Assembly (NCBI GenBank): GCA_019637695.1
Contig: JAHBVG010000010.1
Coordinates: 1-64,000 of the forward strand
Reading direction: 5' to 3'
DNA length: 64,000 nucleotides
Origin: Caldilineaceae bacterium
Lineage (GTDB): Bacteria; Chloroflexota; Anaerolineae; Caldilineales; Caldilineaceae
The notes under the pieces are model-generated. The model was not told the origin of the DNA. It searched no databases and saw nothing but the letters and a program-made list of their open reading frames with translations. The stretch's first letter is position 1; the number at the start of each line of letters is the position of its first letter. Positions 27,191 to 36,685 of the stretch are shown piece by piece. The position numbers and the translations under genes are program-made.

Positions 27191-30070
27191 GTGCAACGGT
27201 TGATTGCCCCCAGCAGTATCGGAACTATCTGGCGTTATGCGCTCTTCGGCTGCCTCTGGATCGTGCTATCGGATTGGGCTCTGGCTCGCCTAAACCTGGA
27301 TCCGCCCTTATACTCGCTTTGGCAGACCTACAAAGGGGTAATCTTTGTCACTCTGAGTACCCTCTTGCTCTATCTGCTCTTGGCTAGAGCTGAGCATCAG
27401 AATCGGATCACCCAGACGGAGCTAGAAGAGAGCGAGGCGACCTACCGCCTCATCTTTGAGAATAACCCGCTCCCCATGTGGATCTACGATTTGGAGACGC
27501 TGGCTTTCCTCGCCGTGAACGATGCCGCAGTGGATAAATATGGATACTCGCGGGAAGCGTTTCTGGCGATGACGATCCGTGACATTCGCCCGACAGAGGA
27601 TCTGCCGCTTCTCGATCAAGATCTGTCCACGACGACGCGCCCGCTCAACTATGCCGGTGAATGGCGGCATCGTCGCCGGGATGGCACCGTCTTCCCCGTG
27701 GAGATCACCTCCCACCAGTTGACCTATGAGGGACGCGCCGCCCGGCTGGTGGTCGCCTATGACATCAGCGAGCGCAAGGCCGCAGGCGACGCATTGGCCG
27801 CCAGCGAAGAGCGCTTCCGCCGCCTGGCCGAGAACGCCCAGGATCTGATCTACCGCTATGACCTTCTGCCCACGCCCCATTTTTCGTACGTCAGCCCCGT
27901 TGCCGAGAAGATGACAGGCTATACTGTCGAGGAACACTATGCCGATCCCCACCTGGGTATGAAGCTGATCCACCCAGACGACAAACCGCTTCTCGCCGCC
28001 GTGATCGAGACAGGTCCAGGGGAGGATGGGCGGCTCAACCTGCGCTGGCAACGCAAAGATGGCGGTCTGATGTGGGTGGAACAGCGCAATGTCCCGATTT
28101 TTGACGAAGCAGGTCGATTGATTGCAATTGAGGGCATTGCCCGCGATGTCACCGCGCAGCGCCAGATGCTGGAAAAACTGCGTCAACAGTCGGCGGCTGT
28201 ACAGGCTGCTGCCAATGGCATTGTTCTCACCGATGCAAAGGGCATCATCGAATGGGTCAATCCGGCTTTTACAGAGTTGACCGGATACACGCTGGAGGAG
28301 AGCATCGGCGCCACCCCACGTGAACTCATCTATTCGGGAATGCAGGAGACCTCGTTTTACAAAGACCTCTGGGATACGATTCTGGCTGGGAAGGTATGGA
28401 GAGGGGAGTTGATCAACCGCCGCAAGGATGGCAGCCTCTACACCGAAGAGCAGACCATCACCCCCGTCTTCAACGAGGAGGGGCAGATCACCCACTTTGT
28501 GGGCATCAAACAGGACATTAGCGAACGCAAGCGCGTAGAAGCCGAGCGCGAAGATCTGCTCAAGCGACTTCAGGCGCAGGCCGAGCAGATGGCGCAGATC
28601 ATGCGTAGCGTGCCCGAAGGGATTCTACTGTTGGATGCCGAAGGACGCGTCTTGCAGGCCAATCCAATGGCGACCCGTCAGATTGCGCAATTGGGCGGCG
28701 TCAATGTGGGCCATCTACTCACTCATTTGGGGGATCAACCGCTGGCTGCCCTGCTTGCCCAGCCTTCTGATGACCGAGCCTGGCGCGAAGTCCATACCGG
28801 TAACCGCATCTATGAAGTGACCTCACGCCCTGTGGAATCAGGACCTATCCCGGCTGGCTGGGTATTGCTCATCTACGACGCCACCCACGAACGAACAGTG
28901 GCGGAACAGCTACAACGACAGGAACGATTGGCGGCAGTCGGCCAGTTGGCGGCTGGCATCGCCCATGATTTTAACAACACACTTTCGGTGATCGTCATGT
29001 ACGCCGGCATGATGAGAAAGTTGAGCCATTTAACCGAACGCGATCACGAGCGGCTGGCGACGATTTATCAACAGGCCCTCCACGCTTCACAGATGATCGG
29101 CCAGATCCTCGACTTTAGCCGGCGTTCGATCCTGGAATTTCAGCCGCTCGATCTGCTCCCCTTGCTTAAGGAACAGATCAAGCTATTGCGGCGAACCTTG
29201 CCAGAATCCATTGAAATCACATTCGAAGCCACGCCTGGTGAATATGTGATCCGCGCCGATCCTACACGTCTGGCGCAAATTGTCATGAATCTGGCGCTGA
29301 ATGCTCGCGACGCCATGCCGAACGGAGGAACGCTGCGCTTTGCCCTCACCCGTATGGAGTTTGTCGCTCACCAAGAGACCCCGCTGGCGGGCATGGCGAG
29401 CGGAAACTGGGTGCGGATCTTGGTGAGCGATACCGGGGTAGGCATGGCCGCTGAGGTGCTGGCGCGCCTGTTTGAGCCGTTCTTCACCACCAAAGCGCCG
29501 GGCAAAGGCACAGGGCTAGGGTTGCCACAGGTCTACGGGATCGTTCATCAGCACAACGGCCATATTGCCGTGTCAAGCGAGGTGGGGAAGGGCGCCAGTT
29601 TCTTGATCTATCTGCCTGCCCTGGACGTAGGCAGGAACGATCTGGCGGTAGCCTCTGGTTTGGCAGAGATGGCGCACGGACAGGGGGAGCGCATCCTTCT
29701 GGTGGAGGATGACCCGGCTTTGCGTACTGCCCTCGTGGAACTGTTGACCCTTTGGAACTATCACATTCAGGAGGCGGCTAACGGTGAAGACGCGTTGGCC
29801 TATCTTCTCAAAGCGGACCATCCCATCGATCTGATCCTCAGCGATGTGGTGATGCCCAAAATGGGCGGCGTCGCTCTCTTACACTCGCTCGGTCAGCACA
29901 AACTCAATGTACCTGTGATTCTGTTGACGGGCTATCCCATGCAAGAGGAGTTGGAGAATTTGAGCGCCCTGGGGCTGTGCGCCTGGTTAACCAAGCCTGT
30001 CGACACACAACAGCTCGCCAGGGCGGTGATCACCGTGCTGCAAACGCGCACAAAAAAGAAAGCAACCTGA
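27191..30070 (+). CDS. Hybrid histidine kinase with two TM helices, four PAS domains and a receiver
   Basis: 959 aa, GTG start with CAGGAGG upstream. Helices at about 12-32 and 48-65 suggest membrane anchoring. PAS domains lie at roughly 82-197, 205-325, 335-455 and 470-570. The dimerisation helix has GIAHDFNNTLSVI with phospho-acceptor His592. The ATPase has the N box NLALNARDAM, VSDTGVGM and FEPFFTTKAPGKGTGLGL. The C-terminal receiver starts RILLVEDDP and has phospho-acceptor Asp885 in LILSDVVMPKMGG. The HDFNN H-box is typical of the group with NtrB-like kinases. No separate response regulator is adjacent. The signal is probably sensed by the PAS domains in the cytoplasm. Confidence 0.93.
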   Translation: MQRLIAPSSIGTIWRYALFGCLWIVLSDWALARLNLDPPLYSLWQTYKGVIFVTLSTLLLYLLLARAEHQNRITQTELEESEATYRLIFENNPLPMWIYDLETLAFLAVNDAAVDKYGYSREAFLAMTIRDIRPTEDLPLLDQDLSTTTRPLNYAGEWRHRRRDGTVFPVEITSHQLTYEGRAARLVVAYDISERKAAGDALAASEERFRRLAENAQDLIYRYDLLPTPHFSYVSPVAEKMTGYTVEEHYADPHLGMKLIHPDDKPLLAAVIETGPGEDGRLNLRWQRKDGGLMWVEQRNVPIFDEAGRLIAIEGIARDVTAQRQMLEKLRQQSAAVQAAANGIVLTDAKGIIEWVNPAFTELTGYTLEESIGATPRELIYSGMQETSFYKDLWDTILAGKVWRGELINRRKDGSLYTEEQTITPVFNEEGQITHFVGIKQDISERKRVEAEREDLLKRLQAQAEQMAQIMRSVPEGILLLDAEGRVLQANPMATRQIAQLGGVNVGHLLTHLGDQPLAALLAQPSDDRAWREVHTGNRIYEVTSRPVESGPIPAGWVLLIYDATHERTVAEQLQRQERLAAVGQLAAGIAHDFNNTLSVIVMYAGMMRKLSHLTERDHERLATIYQQALHASQMIGQILDFSRRSILEFQPLDLLPLLKEQIKLLRRTLPESIEITFEATPGEYVIRADPTRLAQIVMNLALNARDAMPNGGTLRFALTRMEFVAHQETPLAGMASGNWVRILVSDTGVGMAAEVLARLFEPFFTTKAPGKGTGLGLPQVYGIVHQHNGHIAVSSEVGKGASFLIYLPALDVGRNDLAVASGLAEMAHGQGERILLVEDDPALRTALVELLTLWNYHIQEAANGEDALAYLLKADHPIDLILSDVVMPKMGGVALLHSLGQHKLNVPVILLTGYPMQEELENLSALGLCAWLTKPVDTQQLARAVITVLQTRTKKKAT

Positions 30071-30099
30071 GTACCTAATTCACATCAGTTCAGAATGTT

Positions 30100-30142
30100 A
30101 GATATTGGGTATTGGATGGACGACACCCAATACCCAATATCT
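30100..30142. repeat. Perfect 16-bp hairpin AGATATTGGGTATTGG
   Basis: The arm at 30100-30115 is exactly complementary to 30127-30142 with an 11-base loop. It follows the histidine kinase by 30 bases and may act as terminator, but its text (ATTGGGTATTGG) is the dispersed repeat vocabulary of this genome. Confidence 0.75.
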
Positions 30143-30172
30143 GATGGGTGTATTCAGACTGGGTTGATGATT

Positions 30173-30250
30173 GGTAAGGGTTTGGGTGGACGGCAGACGA
30201 GCAATAGCTTACGTAGACGATTCTGTGAGCCGTCCACCCAAACCCCTACC
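30173..30250. repeat. REP-like hairpin GGTAAGGGTTTGGGTGGACGG...
   Basis: 22-base arms (30173-30194 and 30229-30250) with one mismatch and a 34-base interior, of the GTAGGG...CCCTAC class. It lies between the convergent kinase and the 1581-aa gene and may terminate either. Confidence 0.75.
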
Positions 30251-30282
30251 TAGACACCCATATCTAATACCCAATACCTCCC

Positions 30283-33200
30283 CTACCGCGTGACAGCCGG
30301 TAAGTAGATCTTCGTCTCCTCAACCGCCACTGCATTGACCTGAATCGCAACTTGATCTTCAAGGGCGGGATACGTCTGCCCATTCTCAACAACCATCGCC
30401 TGTGCAATAATGCGGATCTGGCCGGTAGCGCTGCCGCGTGTATACGTGGCTGCGATCTGCCCGCTGGCGTTGGTGGTTACGGTGACAACCTTGCTGCCGT
30501 TGATTATCCCCGTGTCGCTCTCCCCAGAGACGCCGATCCGCACCGATTGATTGGCGACCGGGTTGCCCCACACATCGCGCACGGTGACAGTCAACGCAGC
30601 CGTATTCTCGTTCGGGGCCAGTGTGGACTTGGCCGACGCCAGATCGATGCTGTCAGCCAGCGCCGCGTGGATGGGGATGGTCGTCGTCGCCACCAAACTG
30701 TTGACCATTACCGTCACCAGCGCCGTCCCCGGCGTTGTCCCCGCGGTGAAGATAGCATCTGACCGTCCCTTTGCGGTGGGGGTGACTGCGGACACAGACC
30801 CCACTGTGCGAGACCCGACTACGGGCGACATGGAACCGAGGGTGCTGCTCCAGTTGACGATCACGCCATCGGCCACGCTCACCCCCTGATCGTCGAAGAC
30901 CTGGGCGTGCAGGGTCGCCGTCGCCACACCCGTGGGCGGCAGATAGCTGGACGTGTATCTGTTGTTGATCACAATGGAGGCAGGCTGGCGGCGGCGCGTC
31001 ACCGTGGCGGTGGCGCTGTCGCTGATCTGCCCGGCTTCCTTCTCGTAGAAGATGACCGTCACCTCGCCGCTGGCCCCGCTGGGCAGCGTGTTGGGTGAAA
31101 CAGCCGCCATCTTCACATCAAGCGTGCGCGTGACCGATGCGCCGGCGTTGACGCAGAGTCCCCCAACCAGTTCATCAAAGGTAAAGTTGTTCCAATTGGC
31201 AGTCCAGCCCGGTGGGATGATGGCGTTGCGGAAGTAACAATGCGCCACCGTATCCAGGTTCTTGATCTGGAAGACAAGTTTGGTCACATCGCCATAGTTG
31301 TCGCCATCACCCAGCGAGGTCACCTCCAACGGTTGGAAGGTGAAGGGGATCGGTTCCGAGCGCACAAACTGAGCGCCGTTGATGGTCCCCTTGAGCCAGA
31401 GATAGGCGACCCCAGAGGTCGGCGGCGTAAAGGCATCCGAGCCGAAACGGCCATCGCCGGCGTTGCCATCGTTGTGCTGGCCGTCATCGTAGAAGCGGAA
31501 AGTTGCGCCGAAGGGCGTCCCGTCGGGGCGTGTGAACCAGCCATCCATCTGGTTGCCGGCGACGGTGCGTCCCAAGATCATGCGGAAGGTCTGCGCGTTG
31601 CCGGTGGGGAAGGCGCGCTGGCCTGTGACGGTGGGGTTGACCGTGGACGCGCCGATGGCGCTGAACATGAAAGTGCCCGCGTTGCTCGCGCCAGGCGTGA
31701 CCGTCGCCTTCCAATTGCCCGTGCGACCGTTCACCTTGACCTGCACATACTGCACCAACCCCAGGTTGAGGCAGGTGACGTTGGCCGTGTCCCCACACGA
31801 GATCTGCGTATTGTTGGGCGTGCGTACATCGAGCGGGGCGAAAGTGCCGCTGAAGCCGGTGAGCAAAAAGCCCACGCTTGGGGTCAGGCTGTCCACCGGC
31901 ACGGTGAAGGTCTTGCTCGGCTGCGCCGGCGCGGGGACGAACTTGTAGCCCATGTTTTCCTTAGCGGCGTTGGTATCGTTAAAACCTATCTGCACCGCCG
32001 CTGTCCCGTTTGCGTTCTCCAAACCGACGGTGGCGCCGCCGCTGTTGCCTTGCAGCGTCTTGTACTGATAGCGGATCTCACCGGTGCTGCTGTTGAGCAA
32101 GATCTGAAACGCGCGCGGCTCGCCGTCGGCTGTCCCTTCGCCGTTGGTTTCAATTGCGTACCAATCTCCAACCTGGCGGGTGAAGACGTTGACGCGCAGT
32201 GCATCCGCAGCGTCTGGCGCATCGGCGGCGGCTGCTGTGGGCGGATTGTTCCAGAAGAGATCCTCCCAGAAGATGTAGAGCGCGTTGTTGGGGACGGCCG
32301 CGTTGGGGATGGCCGTGTTGTTCGACTGCGCAGTCTGCGGGGTTGCGCCAAAGGTCAGGTAGCCATAGCGCGTCACATTGCTGCTGGTCTGGTTGACCCC
32401 GTAATAGGGGAAAGGTGCGGGCAGTGGCACGTTCACCTGCGGATTGGGGACGCCGCGATTGTTCCCCCCGGCTGCCTGGCTGGTGTCGATCCAATTGTAT
32501 TCCCACGAAGTGAGGTTGTCATAGATATAGGTGGGCGTGGTGCTGACATAGTCGCTCCAGCGGCCGGCGCCAGCGCTGTGGCTCAACTGCGCGCGCATGA
32601 TCTCGGCGGCGTCGTCGATTTTGGATGGGTCCACAAAGAGGAACTGCCCGCCGCTGCCAATCGCCGTGAGCAGATAGGGGATGATGCCGCCCTGCTGCGA
32701 CGCATTGGCCGCCTTGCCCAGGTAATTCTTGGCCGCGCCGCTGGTGTTCACTGGGGTGACGGGCGCCGAACCGCAGCCGCCCAAGAGCGCAATCGATCCT
32801 TTGATGTGGCGGCTGTTGAGCTGGCCGACCAGCGTCTCCACGGCGATGCCCGTGGCGGGATCGCCGTCGGTGAAGAGCCAGGCGTTGCCTTTGGTCTTGG
32901 GGCCGATGGCATTGGAGAGCGCTCGCAACGAATTCACCTGGCAATTGGGATCGGCGGCGCTGTTGGTCGTCAACCCGTTGATGGAGGGCGTGATCAGATC
33001 GGCGTAGAATTTGCTCTCGACCACGGCGTTGTTGAGCGAAGAGCCGTTGTCGAAGGTGTAGAGGCTGAACTCCACCCCCTTGGCATCGCTGGACATATCG
33101 CCCACCGTCTCATTCATCACCGTCTTGACGGCGTTGAACTTGGCCCCTTCCATACTCTTGCTGCGATCCGTCACCAGGATCAGGTGGCTCCACCACTGGT

Positions 33201-35028
33201 AGTCGAGTGGGCTGGCTTTGTTGGCGCTCATGGCTGCGCTTGTCACCGGCCCATAAAAGATACCTTCGGCAGCCAGGCTTGCCTCCACAGCGGCCAGGCT
33301 CTCCTCTGCCGCTGCGCTCACCGCCGCAAAGGGCAGCGAGGCATCCTGCACATTCTGCACCACCGCCGCCGCCGTGTCCGCATTCGCCGGTTTATTCAGC
33401 GCCTGCCATGCCGTCATATAGACCGCCGTGGTGCAATCCTCATCAAACCAGCCATTGTTGGCGAATTCGGAATGGGTGTAGACTTCCTGGATCATCGGAT
33501 GACCGTGTACCACCCGGTCCTGATCGTCGGTGGTGCCGTCCATGAGATCCCAGAACATGGCGGCAATGGCGCCTTCGTTGAAGACAGATCGCCGATCTGG
33601 CAACCGTGTATGCCAGGTCTCCAGATTAAAGACGGCGCTGCCCGTATCAACGTACATGTTGGCGTTGGCCCTGCCCAGCCAACTGCGCGCCGCGCTCTGG
33701 AAGTAGTTGCCATAGCCCTCGGACCAGGCGAACTCTTCATCGTCGAGCAGATCGCCAATGTTGTGAGGACCGCCCAGCGAATCGTCGCAGGCGTACTTGT
33801 CTTCAATGGCATGGCTGAATTCATGCAGGATCACCGGATCGTCCCACTCATCCGGGTCTCCGCTTTCGGCGCCAGCAGAGGCAATGGTGATCTCCAACGT
33901 ATTGGGGCTGTAGTAGCTGCCCCTATCCGGGTAATCGATCTCCCAGTGGATCTTGGTGGTGTGGTCGTAGAAGTCGTTGACTTCCTCCGCCAGACCGCCG
34001 CTGGCGCGCCAGAAGTTCCAGCCGTCCAAAATTGTGTCGGCAATGTTAAAGATGCCGCTCTGGACCGTGTTCAACTCGAAATTGCGGGTAAACGTGCCCC
34101 CAGCGCTGCTGTTGATAAAGGCGCTGTCGAAATAGTAGAGATCGTCCCACCACGAGCTGTCGGTGACGTAGGAGACGTTGTGCGCATTGCTGGTGGTGTT
34201 GCTGTAGATATCTGCATAGAGGCGCACATAAAGTTCAAGATGACCGTCGCCGATGCCGTCGTTGTCGCAGAACTGCGGGAACGAGTAGTTGCCGTTGGCG
34301 TCGGTCTTGGTCTCGCCGTAGGAATCGTCGAAGAAGGTGTCTTGCTCTCGTATTTCAATGCGGGCAAAGCGGACGGGCACCTGCCCGGCGTCCTGTAAGC
34401 CCCACATCGGCGGATCACCGATGAGCGCGGGAACCCGCTCAAGACGGGTCACCTTGCCCGAAATGGTGAAGCAGGGATCGGCGTTGGCGGCGCGGTTGGT
34501 CGCCTCTACGCTCTCCACCTCAATCGTGGGCATCTGCGATCCCTTGGGGTTGACGAGGTTTGGATCGCGCTGTGAGACGGCGCCGCCCTCTGCCTTCACT
34601 GTGAAGTAGAGCGTGCGAGCGCCGATCAATTGGAACTCCGCCGCGGGGTGGGCGACGGCTGTTACCTCCAACGCATGGAGGCCCTCGCTGGGGAAGCGGA
34701 CCTGGCGCACCGATAACAACATCTGCTTCGCCGCCACATCGGTGAAGCGATCCACGGTCCCGCCGCCGATCAACTCTGCGCCGGCGGGCAGCGTCCAAAC
34801 CACCGTCAACTCTGGCGCTGCCACCAGCGATTCTACCGTGGCGTTGATGGTGACGATCTCGCCCGGTCTCGGCGCTCGATCATAGGTCAGCGTGACCACC
34901 ACCCCGCTACCCCAATTGCGGTCTCCATCGACCACATCATGCGCCTGCGCCGGGGAGGTATAGAGCATCAACCCCAGCAATGCGCCCAGCAGTACCACAA
35001 CTGCCTGCAATCTACGCTTCCAAAGCAT
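30283..35028 (-). CDS. 1581-aa secreted multidomain protein: HExxH peptidase-like, VWA and invasin-type Ig domains
   Basis: A Sec signal peptide (LQAVVVLLGALLGLMLYTSPAQA) starts the protein. An N-terminal DUF11-like stretch is followed by a region with VILHEFSHAIEDKYACDD, an HExxH zinc-peptidase motif at residue 402. A von Willebrand A domain begins at LILVTDRSKSMEG (MIDAS DxSxS, Asp621). A nidogen-like segment has LYIFWEDLFW and ADGEPRAFQILLNSSTGEIRY. A long beta-rich region with a CalX/invasin-type repeat (ASIVINNRYTSS; VNWSSTLGSMSP; TAKGRSDAIFTAGTTPGTA) follows. The C-terminus is KIYLPAVTR. The protein is exported and probably surface-attached. Whether the peptidase site is active is unknown. 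Confidence 0.8.
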   Translation of the reverse strand: MLWKRRLQAVVVLLGALLGLMLYTSPAQAHDVVDGDRNWGSGVVVTLTYDRAPRPGEIVTINATVESLVAAPELTVVWTLPAGAELIGGGTVDRFTDVAAKQMLLSVRQVRFPSEGLHALEVTAVAHPAAEFQLIGARTLYFTVKAEGGAVSQRDPNLVNPKGSQMPTIEVESVEATNRAANADPCFTISGKVTRLERVPALIGDPPMWGLQDAGQVPVRFARIEIREQDTFFDDSYGETKTDANGNYSFPQFCDNDGIGDGHLELYVRLYADIYSNTTSNAHNVSYVTDSSWWDDLYYFDSAFINSSAGGTFTRNFELNTVQSGIFNIADTILDGWNFWRASGGLAEEVNDFYDHTTKIHWEIDYPDRGSYYSPNTLEITIASAGAESGDPDEWDDPVILHEFSHAIEDKYACDDSLGGPHNIGDLLDDEEFAWSEGYGNYFQSAARSWLGRANANMYVDTGSAVFNLETWHTRLPDRRSVFNEGAIAAMFWDLMDGTTDDQDRVVHGHPMIQEVYTHSEFANNGWFDEDCTTAVYMTAWQALNKPANADTAAAVVQNVQDASLPFAAVSAAAEESLAAVEASLAAEGIFYGPVTSAAMSANKASPLDYQWWSHLILVTDRSKSMEGAKFNAVKTVMNETVGDMSSDAKGVEFSLYTFDNGSSLNNAVVESKFYADLITPSINGLTTNSAADPNCQVNSLRALSNAIGPKTKGNAWLFTDGDPATGIAVETLVGQLNSRHIKGSIALLGGCGSAPVTPVNTSGAAKNYLGKAANASQQGGIIPYLLTAIGSGGQFLFVDPSKIDDAAEIMRAQLSHSAGAGRWSDYVSTTPTYIYDNLTSWEYNWIDTSQAAGGNNRGVPNPQVNVPLPAPFPYYGVNQTSSNVTRYGYLTFGATPQTAQSNNTAIPNAAVPNNALYIFWEDLFWNNPPTAAAADAPDAADALRVNVFTRQVGDWYAIETNGEGTADGEPRAFQILLNSSTGEIRYQYKTLQGNSGGATVGLENANGTAAVQIGFNDTNAAKENMGYKFVPAPAQPSKTFTVPVDSLTPSVGFLLTGFSGTFAPLDVRTPNNTQISCGDTANVTCLNLGLVQYVQVKVNGRTGNWKATVTPGASNAGTFMFSAIGASTVNPTVTGQRAFPTGNAQTFRMILGRTVAGNQMDGWFTRPDGTPFGATFRFYDDGQHNDGNAGDGRFGSDAFTPPTSGVAYLWLKGTINGAQFVRSEPIPFTFQPLEVTSLGDGDNYGDVTKLVFQIKNLDTVAHCYFRNAIIPPGWTANWNNFTFDELVGGLCVNAGASVTRTLDVKMAAVSPNTLPSGASGEVTVIFYEKEAGQISDSATATVTRRRQPASIVINNRYTSSYLPPTGVATATLHAQVFDDQGVSVADGVIVNWSSTLGSMSPVVGSRTVGSVSAVTPTAKGRSDAIFTAGTTPGTALVTVMVNSLVATTTIPIHAALADSIDLASAKSTLAPNENTAALTVTVRDVWGNPVANQSVRIGVSGESDTGIINGSKVVTVTTNASGQIAATYTRGSATGQIRIIAQAMVVENGQTYPALEDQVAIQVNAVAVEETKIYLPAVTR

Positions 35029-35178
35029 ACATTTTGTTCCTTTGCACTGTTGATTGAATGGCTATTGCGGAGGCAGCGCTCCTCACGTTTCCCCCTTGTC
35101 AAGGAGTGTAGCAAGCATGCGTCCGAACCGCGTCCGAAAACCGTCCGAAGGAGCATAAGGATACAAAGTGGTCAAAAT

Positions 35179-35207
35179 TTGACTTTTGGCCTCTCCGTAG
35201 GTACAAT
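35179..35207 (+). promoter_or_regulatory. Promoter of the left tRNA-Lys gene
   Basis: TTGACT (35179-35184), a 17-base spacer and TACAAT (35202-35207), 15 bases before the tRNA. It is outside the duplicated segment, so only the left copy has it. Confidence 0.75.
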
Positions 35208-35219
35208 GCTGGAACAATT

Positions 35220-35310
35220 CATGGCCCACTAGCTCAATTGGCAGAGCAAGTGACTCTTAATCACTGGGTTCGAGGTTCAAGTCCTCGGTGGGTCACCTTC
35301 TACACTGTAT
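35220..35310. repeat. Left attachment repeat of the integrative element (91 bp, holds tRNA-Lys)
   Basis: Bases 35220-35310 are identical to 45992-46082. The repeat spans three bases upstream of the tRNA, the whole tRNA gene and 15 bases downstream, ending CTACACTGTAT. Sequences diverge immediately outside. These are the att sites produced by site-specific integration. Confidence 0.92.
35223..35295 (+). tRNA. tRNA-Lys (anticodon CUU), left copy
   Basis: A complete cloverleaf: acceptor GGCCCAC with GTGGGTC, D arm TAGCTCAATTGGCAGAGCA, anticodon stem AGTGA/TCACT with loop CTCTTAA (anticodon CTT), and T arm CGAGGTTCAAGTCCTCG. The genomic sequence after the discriminator is CCT, so CCA is not fully encoded. 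It carries the chromosomal promoter and is probably the expressed copy. Confidence 0.95.
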
Positions 35311-35315
35311 GGAGT

Positions 35316-35371
35316 AATGCCATCTGTCCCAACCACTAGATATAGTGGTGAAAGGCAGGTGGCATTTTGTT
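35316..35371 (+). promoter_or_regulatory. Nested hairpin overlapping the integrase ribosome site and start
   Basis: An outer stem (AATGCCATCTGTCC with GGCAGGTGGCATT) encloses a perfect inner stem ACCACTA/TAGTGGT, followed by TTGTTTTT. The 3' arm contains the AGGTGG ribosome site, and the T-rich tail contains the TTG start. It looks like a terminator for the tRNA transcript that also hides the integrase start. Confidence 0.6.
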
Positions 35372-36329
35372 TTTCCACACAGAAAACCCATTGACCCATC
35401 ATCTTGACGGGGAACTAAATGAGTTCCTCCTAGACCGTCAAGCACGCAATCTTTCAGCGCAGACAGTACGCTTCTATCAGTACTCGCTTGAAATTTGGCG
35501 GGCGTTTCTGGTTGATAGTGGCATTGTCGCTTCCGCTGGCTTTCAAACCTCCCAAGTTTCATCTTCTCATATCCGGCTGTTCCTTGTGCATCTGAATGAG
35601 CGGGGACATTCCGCGGGCGGCGTTGCGGCTGTCTTCCGCGGTCTACGTGCTTTCCTACTGTGGCACAAGGCGGAATTCGACGCGCCCACATGGGAACCGT
35701 TGAAGCGGGTACAGTCCCCCAAAGTGCCGAAAGAGCGCTTACCTCCCATTTCTTTTGATGACTTCCAACGGTTGCTTGAAGAGACGTTACCGAGGACTTT
35801 TACCGGTGACCGTGACCGGGCGTTTTTGCTTTTCCTTTTGGATACAGGGATACGCCATGCGGAGGCGCACGCGCTGACTGTGGGTGATGTGGACTTATCG
35901 ACTGGGCAAGTAATCATTCAGCGCGGCAAGGGTGGCAAGGGGCGGGCCGTCTTCATTGGCGTAAAGACCCGGCGCGCGCTGGCGGCCTACTACCGATATA
36001 GGGAACAGCTTAATGAAGACGGCGCGCTGTGGGTGAAAGAGGATGGGGAAGCGCTGGCTAAGTCCTCTTTGCGCCAGATTGTCAAGCGGCTGGCACAGCG
36101 GGCCGGAATTCCCGAACCAGGGATGCACGCATTCAGGCGGGCTTTTGCTGTGAATGCACTCCGAAACGGTATGGATATTGTCACTTTACAGCGATTGCTA
36201 GGGCACAGCGACTTGGGAGTAATCAACCGCTATTTGGCGTTGGTGGATGATGACCTAAGACGTTCCCATACCCAATTTGGGGTAGTAGATAACATGTCGA
36301 AACCATTTTCAGAAAGGGGGAAACGATGA
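35367..36329 (+). CDS. int: Tyrosine integrase 1 of the tRNA-Lys element
   Basis: 320 aa, TTG start at 35367 with AGGTGG five to nine bases upstream. The frame is closed by a stop at 35349 and offers no ATG. The N-terminal SAM-like domain has FLLDRQARNLSAQTVRFYQYSL. The catalytic residues are all present: Arg163 (DTGIRHAEA), Lys in RGKGGKGR near 190, His254 and Arg257 (HAFRRAFA), His280 (LLGHSDLG) and Tyr289. It lies 56 bases from the left att repeat, the usual position for the integrase that made the insertion. Related in wording to the broken integrase at 46161. Confidence 0.93.
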   Translation: MFFHTENPLTHHLDGELNEFLLDRQARNLSAQTVRFYQYSLEIWRAFLVDSGIVASAGFQTSQVSSSHIRLFLVHLNERGHSAGGVAAVFRGLRAFLLWHKAEFDAPTWEPLKRVQSPKVPKERLPPISFDDFQRLLEETLPRTFTGDRDRAFLLFLLDTGIRHAEAHALTVGDVDLSTGQVIIQRGKGGKGRAVFIGVKTRRALAAYYRYREQLNEDGALWVKEDGEALAKSSLRQIVKRLAQRAGIPEPGMHAFRRAFAVNALRNGMDIVTLQRLLGHSDLGVINRYLALVDDDLRRSHTQFGVVDNMSKPFSERGKR

Positions 36330-36397
36330 AGCTGTGTGAGTAATTGAAGCGGTTTTTTTCTATCAACCACATTTTCACAGTATCGGGGGAAAGAACA

Positions 36398-36652
36398 ATG
36401 AGAGAGTTTCACGAAGATGTACAGTGGCACATTGTCGGGCTGTTGGATGAACACGCATTACAGCGGGCGTACCCTGCCGTTGATGCGGCGTTGGCGGCAT
36501 TGGACACAGACGCAGCGCGCGGGAATGCAACCGAGGCTATCACGGCGGTTTTGGTGCAAGTGGCTGAAGATGCCTTCCGCTTTGGGGTGGAATTTGGACA
36601 GAACCCCATTCCCTATCTACTGGCAGACGATGAACCCGTACAACGGGCATAG
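36398..36652 (+). CDS. Unknown 84-aa element protein
   Basis: ATG 36398, with GGGGGAAAG upstream. The sequence MREFHEDVQWHIVGLLDEHA and an Ala-rich helical middle (AVDAALAALDTDAARGNATEA) suggest a small all-alpha protein. The C-terminus ends ADDEPVQRA. It is acidic. I do not recognise a family. It follows the integrase by about 70 bases on the same strand and could be a regulator or an accessory factor. Confidence 0.6.
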   Translation: MREFHEDVQWHIVGLLDEHALQRAYPAVDAALAALDTDAARGNATEAITAVLVQVAEDAFRFGVEFGQNPIPYLLADDEPVQRA

Positions 36653-36685
36653 GGGCGATTTAACGGGGGTAGGCGTATGTTTTGA

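Noticed and set aside
31240..34398. A 1052-codon open frame on the plus strand
   Set aside because: It lies wholly antisense to the 1581-aa secreted protein, which has a signal peptide and recognisable domains. The antisense frame has no domain, no start signal and an Arg/Val/Gly-rich composition typical of GC-rich shadow frames.
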